From Chryseobacterium sp. 39-10 (GTDB lineage: Bacteria; Bacteroidota; Bacteroidia; Flavobacteriales; Weeksellaceae): a DNA stretch of 44,095 bases. Positions 1 through 8,492 of the stretch are shown here, piece after piece. The translations under genes and the position numbers were made by a program. The notes under the pieces were generated by a model. That model did not search any database and was not told where the DNA came from. It worked only from the letters and a program-made list of their open reading frames with translations. Positions within the stretch are counted from its first letter, which is position 1. Each line of letters opens with the position of its first letter. The stretch is taken from NCBI GenBank assembly GCA_001898255.1, contig MKTK01000031.1, forward strand, positions 1-44,095. The letters are read 5' to 3'.

Positions 1-58
1 TTTTAAACCAATTTATGCTTATTTTTGAAGAAAGGCTCAGATTATAAAAATCCAAGCC

Positions 59-445
59 CTAACTTTTCAACTTACACACTTGATAGGATAGTGTCAATAA
101 AATTGATAAATAACTTGAAATAAAATTTACAATATTTCCATTAATAACTTTTATCTTAAAATAAATATATGAACTATTGTCATTTGAACTTTCTTTTTTT
201 CTAAGTAAATCGCATAAATTTTCAAATGTTTTAGAATTGGTTAAGTTTTTGATTTTTTCCAAATCATGTTCATATTTAATTACTTTAAGTACTTCGTAAA
301 ATTTTTCACTAAGCTTTATAAATGAACCATTAATAGTAATAAAAAAACTATTTTTTTCACCAGTACATATGTCTATTACTCCCTTATTAAAAAGGATTTT
401 TAAATATTCTACATTATTATACTTTGCTTTTTCCATAAGTGTCAT
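59..445 (-). CDS. Small protein resembling the PqqD-like N-terminal part of a RiPP-associated M50 peptidase; possibly truncated
   Basis: The 128-residue product is not firmly recognised. Residues about 30-85 look like a PqqD-like/RiPP-recognition fold (a 'FITINGSFIKLSEKFYEVL' strand-strand-helix pattern followed by a helix ending in DLLRKK). The tail (SYIYFKIKVINGNIVNFISSYLS) resembles the segment leading to the first membrane helix of PqqD-M50 peptide peptidases such as the YydH type, which are several hundred residues long. Here the frame stops at a single TAG; past it the same frame is open for 19 codons to the window edge. So this may be an intact small protein, or the 5' part of an interrupted peptidase gene. 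It starts immediately after a 36-nt palindrome and downstream of the small peptide gene at 491-658 on the same strand, a layout common in RiPP operons. Start chosen at 445; Met4 (436) is an alternative. The family reading is inference from pattern memory. Confidence 0.4.
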   Translation of the reverse strand: MTLMEKAKYNNVEYLKILFNKGVIDICTGEKNSFFITINGSFIKLSEKFYEVLKVIKYEHDLEKIKNLTNSKTFENLCDLLRKKESSNDNSSYIYFKIKVINGNIVNFISSYLSILLTLSYQVCKLKS

Positions 446-447
446 TT

Positions 448-483
448 AAAAGGATTGCTAACTATATAGTTAGCAATCCTTTT
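448..483. terminator. Perfect 36-nt palindrome between small peptide gene and PqqD/M50-like ORF
   Basis: The left half AAAAGGATTGCTAACTAT is the exact reverse complement of the right half, giving a stem of up to 15 bp around a TATATA centre, with A-runs and T-runs at the ends that make it a possible bidirectional terminator. On the minus strand it lies 7 nt after the stop of the 55-aa peptide gene and just before the start of the next ORF. It may end, attenuate or stabilise the peptide mRNA so that the peptide is made in excess over the downstream gene. Confidence 0.7.
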
Positions 484-490
484 GCTGTAA

Positions 491-658
491 TTAAGAAGCG
501 GTAGTTTCCTTTGGAGTGTCATCGCATCTACCATTACATCTTTTTTCGTCAGCTTCTAGAGCAGCAAGCTGAACCATTTCTAGACGATCTTCTAATTCAA
601 GAAAATCTAACTCATTTTTTAGAGTATCTAGAGCTTCTAAAGTTTCTAGTTTTTCCAT
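491..658 (-). CDS. 55-aa acidic Cys-X3-Cys peptide, candidate RiPP precursor
   Basis: An ATG at 658 opens a 55-codon frame ending in TAA at 491. Residues 1-38 are an acidic, Leu/Glu-rich amphipathic helix (MEKLETLEALDTLKNELDFL...), a typical leader-like segment. The last 15 residues change character and contain Cys41 and Cys45 in RCNGRCDD followed by a polar tail ending TPKETTAS. No signal peptide or membrane segment is present. The helical leader, short Cys-containing tail, position before a strong hairpin and a PqqD/M50-like ORF on the same strand together suggest a ribosomally made, modified peptide. No radical SAM, LanB or ATP-grasp gene is visible here, but the gene set may continue beyond the left edge. 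An alternative is an unrelated small regulatory protein. The coding frame is well supported; the role is inference. Confidence 0.5.
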   Translation of the reverse strand: MEKLETLEALDTLKNELDFLELEDRLEMVQLAALEADEKRCNGRCDDTPKETTAS

Positions 659-731
659 TTTAATGATTTTTTGTTAAAATTATTTGCAATCTTTTTATTT
701 CGGACTTGCCTCTCCCTTTTTTTTATTTTTT

Positions 732-940
732 TTAGTTGAAAAACATATCAAAACAACTTATAATAATAGCTAATAACAATATTTGAATTTTGTCATTGCC
801 TTTGGCGGACAAACTACTCTGAAGAATTTTTTTTATTGCGATAGCATTATTTTGTAAAGGCATTGCGCTATTTTCTAAATCATCCAATTGTCTGCAACTT
901 ACTACGGAATATAATCCTGTAACTAAAACTAATAAGGGAT
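732..940 (-). pseudogene. Frameshifted small lipoprotein gene
   Basis: From an ATG at 940 the frame begins MKKLSL and soon runs into a stop. One base later the neighbouring frame continues as a convincing lipoprotein: LVLVTGLYSVVSC (hydrophobic h-region and lipobox) then RQLDDLENSAMPLQNNAIA and on to a TAA at 732. That second frame has no start codon of its own near its beginning, because a TGA lies directly upstream. The simplest reading is a single-base insertion or deletion within the signal peptide near 921-925, either true decay or a sequencing error. If the shift is corrected the product is about 69 residues. It lies in the same orientation as, and upstream of, the small peptide gene at 491-658. 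No family recognised. Confidence 0.5.
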
Positions 941-1489
941 AACTTTTTCATTTTTATAATTTTTAAATGGTATTGGTTTATCCCAACGCAGGTTTTTTTT
1001 GAATTCTGTTGTCGAAAATAGTGGGGTGATGATTATTGTGCAAGAGAATGTTGTCGTAAATCAAAAATTTAAGTATAAGGACGTCCTAATGTATTAATTA
1101 AGACGTAGATACATGAATTAACAAATTGATTATTAATATTTTACATTTTTATTTATAATGATTAAAAATACCATTCACCAGTTGTAATTTTAATAAATCT
1201 GCACAGAATTGATTATTTTTGGAAATAACATATATTGAACTTTACAAGAATAACTACTTCTTTATAATAATTCTTACTGTTTTCATATTTCATTCTCAAA
1301 AGATGAACGACAAGCGTATGTAGCTTAAAAAAAACATATGAAAATATTAACTTATTCCATTAAAGGACTGTCAAAAGAATGTAGAATTGCATCGCACCAA
1401 AATTTTCATTTTTTTTATGGAAATTGACGGAATTCGCCCGATAGATTTTATTAAGCAGAGGAATAAAAAATTAGCTGAAATCCAAGGCA
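941..1489. other. AT-rich stretch without a recognisable gene
   Basis: About 550 bases of strongly AT-rich sequence lie between the broken lipoprotein gene and the integrase stop. No open frame with convincing codon use, no RNA gene and no strong hairpin was seen on either strand. It is probably decayed mobile-element or island DNA. Confidence 0.4.
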
Positions 1490-2731
1490 CTACATCGCTT
1501 TCTCAATAGAGTTTTTAAAAAGTTTTAATTTATCTTTTAACATTTGCATATCTGCACTTACTGTAGAATCCAAAATTTTTGCATAATGCTGTGTAGTCTT
1601 GATACTCTTGTGACCAAGCATTTTGCTCACGCTTTCAATAGAAACTCCATTTGAAAGTGTAACTGTAGTCGCAAAAGTATGTCTTGCAATGTGGTAAGTC
1701 AATTCTTTATCTATATCACAGATATCAGCAATCTCTTTCAAATAGGCATTCATTTTTTGATTGCTGAGAACGGGTAAAAGATTGCCAGAGTTGAGGCAGG
1801 TTTTATGGTCTTTATATTTTTCAATGATACCTTCTGCTTGCGGAAGTAATGGAATATTAGAGGTGATTTTAGTTTTTTGTCGTTTCGTGAAAATCCACTT
1901 ATTGCCATCTAACCCAAGATTGATATTTTTATGGGTCAATTTCTTTGTATCAATATAGGCAAGACCTGTAAAGCAACTAAAAAGAAAAATATCTCGAACC
2001 TGAGAAAGACGCTCATTTTTGAAATTCTTTGTCGAAAGTCGTTCCAATTCATCCTCATTTAAAAATACACGAGTAACTTCATTGAATTTAGATTGATAAT
2101 TGAGATATGGATCTTTATCAAGCCAGCCATTCGCTAAACAAATCCGAATAATCTTTCCAAAATTTTTCAAATATTTTACTGCCGAATTATTGTTGCAACC
2201 TTTTTCTGTTTGTAGATAAAACTCAAAATCGTTAAGAAAGGCGTAATCAATTTTCTTTATATCAATATCATTGGTTTTGAATTTCCATTTTAAAAATGCT
2301 TTGGTGTGGCTCATACAGGTTTTGTACCTACCAAGTGTTCCGATGGCAAATTCTTTACCCACCAATTTTTCCATCCTATCGTTATGATCTTGAAAAATTG
2401 GGATGAGCATTCTGCTTTTGATATCCGTTCCGAGTAATTTATTTTTGAGCGATTCACAAGTGATTAAGTCTTTATCCTTCATCAACTCGTGGTAGGCGTC
2501 ATATACCCTCTGTTCAAAAGTTTTAAGATAGAAATTAAACGATTTAATCGCTTCGGAATTTCCATTCAACTTCTGACCAGCCGAATTCCATAACTGTGGT
2601 TTTGTGGTTCTTTTAACGCTTATTTCGGTAACGCGTCCATCGATGGTAATTCGTAAATAAATTGGAGCTTCACCTTGGGAGTTTATCTTCGTTTTTTTGA
2701 CGTAGAAAAGTAGGTTGAAAGATTGGTTCAT
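1490..2731 (-). CDS. Tyrosine recombinase / site-specific integrase (Bacteroidota type)
   Basis: This 413-residue protein has the layout of Bacteroidota phage/conjugative-element integrases: an N-terminal arm-type DNA-binding domain (about 1-95, containing IYLRITIDGRVTEISVKR), a SAM-like core-binding domain (about 105-215) and a C-terminal catalytic domain (225-400). Visible catalytic residues are a Lys in the TKRQKTKI hairpin (286/288), the HIARH box (His347, Arg350), the LGH box (His374) and nucleophile Tyr383 in QHYAKI. The first catalytic Arg is absent: the motif reads TGLAYID, with Ala258 where most recombinases have TGLR. Such a loss is known for IntDOT of CTnDOT and its relatives. The gene starts 252 bases from the 3' end of tRNA-Asp and reads away from it, as expected for an element inserted at a tRNA 3' end. 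No second att copy is visible to its left within the window. Confidence 0.95.
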   Translation of the reverse strand: MNQSFNLLFYVKKTKINSQGEAPIYLRITIDGRVTEISVKRTTKPQLWNSAGQKLNGNSEAIKSFNFYLKTFEQRVYDAYHELMKDKDLITCESLKNKLLGTDIKSRMLIPIFQDHNDRMEKLVGKEFAIGTLGRYKTCMSHTKAFLKWKFKTNDIDIKKIDYAFLNDFEFYLQTEKGCNNNSAVKYLKNFGKIIRICLANGWLDKDPYLNYQSKFNEVTRVFLNEDELERLSTKNFKNERLSQVRDIFLFSCFTGLAYIDTKKLTHKNINLGLDGNKWIFTKRQKTKITSNIPLLPQAEGIIEKYKDHKTCLNSGNLLPVLSNQKMNAYLKEIADICDIDKELTYHIARHTFATTVTLSNGVSIESVSKMLGHKSIKTTQHYAKILDSTVSADMQMLKDKLKLFKNSIEKAM

Positions 2732-2833
2732 TTTGCCGTATCATTTTGGAGTTAAAATTAATCTGAAATAAACCCTGCTACAAGATGTTCAATCTTTGAA
2801 TAAGCCCTTGTACAGGTGTTTTTCAAACTTTCC

Positions 2834-2879
2834 AGTGACCCTTTTTCAACCTTCTCGATAGGTCACTGAATAGGTCACT
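2834..2879. repeat. GGTCACT repeats between integrase and tRNA-Asp
   Basis: ATAGGTCACT occurs at 2858-2867 and again at 2870-2879, a 12-bp period, and AGTGACC (the same heptamer inverted) occurs at 2834-2840. The cluster lies between the integrase promoter side and the tRNA gene. Repeated short sites here are typical of integrase arm-type or excisionase sites, but a repressor operator is equally possible. Confidence 0.4.
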
Positions 2880-2925
2880 TTCAGATTGTGATAATTTGAC
2901 TCTCTTTGGTGTCGGCACAAAACAA

Positions 2926-2959
2926 AAAATGCAGTAAAACCTCTATTTTACTGCATTTT
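2926..2959 (-). terminator. Rho-independent terminator downstream of tRNA-Asp
   Basis: AAAATGCAGTAAAA (2926-2939) and TTTTACTGCATTTT (2946-2959) pair perfectly over 14 bp around the loop CCTCTA. On the minus strand the stem is followed by a T-rich run, and it lies 24 nt past the tRNA 3' end. Confidence 0.8.
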
Positions 2960-2982
2960 GTATTACTTTGTAGTAATAGTTG

Positions 2983-3056
2983 CGATCCGGACGGGACTCG
3001 AACCCGCGACCTCCGCCGTGACAGGGCGGCATTCTAACCAGCTGAACTACCGGATC
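2983..3056 (-). tRNA. tRNA-Asp (GTC), copy 1
   Basis: The reverse strand folds as a 74-nt tRNA. The acceptor stem GATCCGG pairs with CCGGATC, with G as discriminator base. The anticodon loop CTGTCAC is closed by CCGCC/GGCGG and carries anticodon GTC. The T-loop is GGTTCGAGTCC. CCA is not encoded. The sequence is identical to the copy at 21619-21692, and the identity extends four bases past the 3' end (TTGC on the plus strand), giving a 77-bp direct repeat. It marks the boundary between the integrase-bearing segment and the PUL. Confidence 0.95.
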
Positions 3057-3173
3057 TCATGCAGAGAAATCACTTTCTCTTTTGCAGGTTGCAAATATAG
3101 TCATTTTAACTTTTCCTGCAAACTATTTTTGAATTTTTCACTTCAAAAAATCTGTTGCTGTCCCCAGCTTCAA

Positions 3174-3193
3174 GGGCGATTGCCCAATCGCCC
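3174..3193. terminator. GC-rich hairpin after the T9SS protein gene
   Basis: GGGCGATT (3174-3181) and AATCGCCC (3186-3193) form an 8-bp stem around GCCC. It is located 42 nt past the stop of the gene at 3235-4209. No T-run follows on the minus strand, so it may be an mRNA 3' stabiliser or the end of the PUL transcript rather than a classical terminator. Confidence 0.4.
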
Positions 3194-3234
3194 GAAACTG
3201 AGTTTAAAAGAAACTATAATAAAAGCATCCAAAT

Positions 3235-4209
3235 CTATTCAACAATAAGTTTTGAAGAATAAAAATCGCTTCCATTTTTAACGGTAAGAAGGTAAGCACC
3301 AGATTTCAAATCACTCGTATTCAATTTACCCTGAGATACCACCGACTGTTTTACTTTTTTGCCATCCAATGAAAAAATTTCTGCTGAGGCACCGTCTAGC
3401 GATTTGCCAGATTGGATGTACAACGTTCCTTTCACCGGATTGGGAAAAATCTGAAAACTATTTTTACCAGCAACAGAGCCAGCTGCCAAGTAAGTTCCAG
3501 AAAGTACCTTTACTGTATTGGTAGCTTTGTTGATCACCACTGAATACATACCAGCCGAAGCAATTTTCCACTTATAATCAAACGAAGGATTATTGACTGC
3601 TTGCGCTGAGTAGTTGCTTAAATCTTGGTGATTTGACATCGGCATGTAAAAACTTCCGTTGAAATCATTAAAAGCACCCATGAAAATTTTGAATTCTCCA
3701 GCGTTAAAATTTGTCTGGTAATAAAACTCGTCAGGATTGCTCGGGTTTTGCGTAAACTTACGGTTAATAACATTATCCATATTCCAACCATCTGAAAGCA
3801 CATCGCCAATTAGCCAGAAATTTGAATAAGAAGGCACAGTCGAAGTTTGCACCACTGCAATCGACATCGAATTAAGGTTAACAGTCACATCGAATTGCGC
3901 CAAGGCGGAAACCGTCCATTTGTTATCTGGTCCGTTTTTCACCACCTTGGTTGGGTCGTTGCCATCTCTTACGTATGCATCCTGAGACCAATTGCTATTT
4001 TGGTTAACGACAAATTTGTATTCACCGGCAAACAGCGGACCTGAATACTTGTACACACCGCTGGAAACATTGTCCAATTTCAGCGATTTATCAACATGCC
4101 ATCCTGTAGGTGCGGCATTTCCCACAATGTAGAGTGAGGCGGGCAATTGTGCCCAAACAACTACTGCAGTCATTAGCAGAAGTACAATTGAAAATAGTTT
4201 TGTTTTCAT
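3235..4209 (-). CDS. T9SS-exported protein with two SusE/F-like carbohydrate-binding repeats
   Basis: The 324-residue protein begins with a signal peptide (MKTKLFSIVLLLMTAVVVWAQ). Two repeats follow, each opening with a strand and a glycine/tryptophan turn: LYIVGNAAPTGWHVDKS (about residue 26) and FWLIGDVLSDGWNMDN (about 131). These match the repeats of the SusE/F-like lipoprotein at 11086-12555. Residues about 250-324 are a type A T9SS sorting domain (FQIFPNPVKGTLYI ... SGAYLLTV ... SKLIVE). The protein is therefore probably secreted or anchored at the surface by T9SS and binds alpha-glucan. It is the last gene of the PUL in transcription order. It has no recognisable catalytic domain. Confident in the export signals; binding role inferred from the repeats and context. 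Confidence 0.8.
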   Translation of the reverse strand: MKTKLFSIVLLLMTAVVVWAQLPASLYIVGNAAPTGWHVDKSLKLDNVSSGVYKYSGPLFAGEYKFVVNQNSNWSQDAYVRDGNDPTKVVKNGPDNKWTVSALAQFDVTVNLNSMSIAVVQTSTVPSYSNFWLIGDVLSDGWNMDNVINRKFTQNPSNPDEFYYQTNFNAGEFKIFMGAFNDFNGSFYMPMSNHQDLSNYSAQAVNNPSFDYKWKIASAGMYSVVINKATNTVKVLSGTYLAAGSVAGKNSFQIFPNPVKGTLYIQSGKSLDGASAEIFSLDGKKVKQSVVSQGKLNTSDLKSGAYLLTVKNGSDFYSSKLIVE

Positions 4210-4288
4210 TAGAATAAATATATTAAGGTTAATTTTTCTATTTATTACGGTTTTGCAACCATTTTTCCATTTGATAAAATCCTATGAT

Positions 4289-6310
4289 TTATTGCTTAAC
4301 GGTGTAAGTTTTTTTCTCCGCACCTACTCCTTTAATTGTTAGTTTTTTCCAGTGTTTAGGAAGCGAACTTTTATGCTGCACAATTCCGTTTTCCGAAATA
4401 TCTAATCCTCCAAATCCGTTGATGATAGCTTGCAACAGCCCACCTGCTCCAGTCATAAAATATGGATTATCGCTGGTTGCAGTTTCTGCAAGTACCCCAA
4501 ATGGCGGTCGCTGGTTGGGTTGATAAGCATGTTTAAAGTAAGTATATGCTTTGTCACCATTGCCCAATCTTGCATACTGCACTGCGAAAATGGAAAATGT
4601 CATGGCAGGTCCGTTCTTCTGATCTACTTTGGAAGTATAGTATTCCAAATCCTTCAAAATTTGTTTCGGATCTTGAATGATTCCCAATGGATACGCCAGC
4701 AAATTGGCATCTGCCTGCTTAATCATCTGTCCTTTATAACCATGATATTCCTCTGTTACTCCGTTTTCCATCGTATTTAAAACCAGTTTATCCGCGATTT
4801 CTTTCCAAATTGTAGGTGCTTTTTTTCCAACAATTGCAGCTGCTTTGGTGGCATATTCCAATGCTTTTTTGGCTGCCCCATTGGTAAATGCATTGTCATC
4901 TACCCCTTCAGCATATTCATCGGCGCCGATGACGTATTTGATGGAATATGTGCCGTTTGTATTTTTACTTGCTCTGGACACCCAAAACTCTGCAACCTTA
5001 GCCATCACAGGATAGCCCTCTTTAATGAGCCAATCTTTGTCCTGCGTCATGCTGTAATAATTCCAAAAAGCGATGGCAACGTCTGCTGTGATATGATGTT
5101 CAAACTGGCCCGTCAAGGCATTAATTGGTGTTGCTTCTTCTCCCTTATCATCCGATTCCCAAGGGAACATAGCGCCTTTATAACCATAAGTTAGTGCTCG
5201 GTTTTCTGCAGCTTTCAAACGGTCTGTACGATAATCAACCATGGATTTTGCAATACCTTGATTAAGGAACAGCATCGATGGATACATCCAGATTTCGGAA
5301 TCCCAAAATATATGTCCGCTGTAATAAGTACCCGACAATCCCATGGGCGAAATGCTCAGTCTTGAATTTTCAAGTGCATTGGAGTAAAGATTAAACAAAG
5401 CCGACCTTGCAACGAGTTGTGCTTCATCATCACCTTCAATTTCAATATCTCCTTTCCACAGTTCTTCCCATAGTGCATAATGGTCGTTCAAAATTCGGTT
5501 GGTACCCAAGAAAGAAACGTAAATCACTTCCCTCTCCGACTCACTTTTAGGATCATCGAAATCACGGTTGGTACAAATAGATCCTACTAGGGAAAATTGG
5601 GAAGTTTCGCCTTTTTTGAATGTACCTTCTAGTATATTTCTGCTTTGATTTTCGTTTGTAACGGTCAGTTTTTTATGGTCAAAAAGAAATTGCGATGATG
5701 CGACAACTTTATGGGCTTTCTGGGCAGATTGTGCTTCGGTCTGAAGAATCATTGCTTTATCTCCGTCCAAACCAACGTTAGCTGTTACCACTCTTTTAAC
5801 AACATCTACATATCCTCCGGGAACATCCATCACCGAGAAGCATTGCATCTGAATTTGATCCAGCGCTTTCACCTCCACATTAACCAGTCCGGAATAAGGT
5901 AGATTTCGCAGTGCCGCGATGGTATACTTTATCTCAGCTTTTCTCGGAACGGTGAATGATGTAGTGTGGGTCGCTTTCTTCAGATCGATGGTCTGCTTCC
6001 AATTTGTTATGGTATTCATATCCACTTTCTGTCCGTTGATCATCATCTCAAGATGAAACGGGTTAATTCCCATCAATGCCTGATTGACTCCGGCATCGCC
6101 AATATCAAAAACATGATTCAGCATTACGTGACGAATGGAGAACGGCTCTTTCCACGGTAAAATTCCAATTTTTCCGCTTGCGATGGGTGCTCCAACATAA
6201 TCTTTTGTTGAGTTTGCCTCCATGCTCCACAAATCTTTTTTGCTTTGAGCATTAAGCAGAATTCCGAAAAGTAATGCCATTAGAAACGTAATGCTGAATG
6301 TATGTTTCAT
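4289..6310 (-). CDS. GH65 family glycoside hydrolase, probable periplasmic alpha-glucosidase (kojibiose / alpha-1,2-glucosidase type)
   Basis: A 673-residue protein with signal peptide (cleavage near LLNAQS) and the (alpha/alpha)6-barrel motifs of GH65: HIFWDSEIWMYPSML (about 333-347), YKGAMFPWESDDKGEE (about 377-392) and GADEYAEGVDDNAFTN (about 462-477). Glu465 in DEY is the expected general acid. Glu609 in VLAETAT lies 144 residues further on, the spacing I recall for acid and base of the GH65 alpha-1,2-glucosidase of Flavobacterium johnsoniae. A base Glu and a signal peptide both favour hydrolysis over phosphorolysis, since GH65 phosphorylases are cytoplasmic. It lies directly downstream of GH97 and GH31 genes on the same strand, an order that also fits that dextran locus. 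Likely role: removing alpha-1,2-linked or other difficult glucose units from dextran oligosaccharides. Exact linkage specificity is inference. Confidence 0.85.
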   Translation of the reverse strand: MKHTFSITFLMALLFGILLNAQSKKDLWSMEANSTKDYVGAPIASGKIGILPWKEPFSIRHVMLNHVFDIGDAGVNQALMGINPFHLEMMINGQKVDMNTITNWKQTIDLKKATHTTSFTVPRKAEIKYTIAALRNLPYSGLVNVEVKALDQIQMQCFSVMDVPGGYVDVVKRVVTANVGLDGDKAMILQTEAQSAQKAHKVVASSQFLFDHKKLTVTNENQSRNILEGTFKKGETSQFSLVGSICTNRDFDDPKSESEREVIYVSFLGTNRILNDHYALWEELWKGDIEIEGDDEAQLVARSALFNLYSNALENSRLSISPMGLSGTYYSGHIFWDSEIWMYPSMLFLNQGIAKSMVDYRTDRLKAAENRALTYGYKGAMFPWESDDKGEEATPINALTGQFEHHITADVAIAFWNYYSMTQDKDWLIKEGYPVMAKVAEFWVSRASKNTNGTYSIKYVIGADEYAEGVDDNAFTNGAAKKALEYATKAAAIVGKKAPTIWKEIADKLVLNTMENGVTEEYHGYKGQMIKQADANLLAYPLGIIQDPKQILKDLEYYTSKVDQKNGPAMTFSIFAVQYARLGNGDKAYTYFKHAYQPNQRPPFGVLAETATSDNPYFMTGAGGLLQAIINGFGGLDISENGIVQHKSSLPKHWKKLTIKGVGAEKKTYTVKQ

Positions 6311-6347
6311 GTTTTTTTAATTAATTCTGATTTTTAATTAATTCTAA

Positions 6348-8492
<2,145 letters not shown>

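Noticed and set aside
2958-3248. Plus-strand open frame of 96 codons over tRNA-Asp
   Set aside because: It reads through the antisense strand of a tRNA gene and its surroundings (RTGLEPATSAVTGRHSNQLNYR is the usual translation of tRNA antisense).
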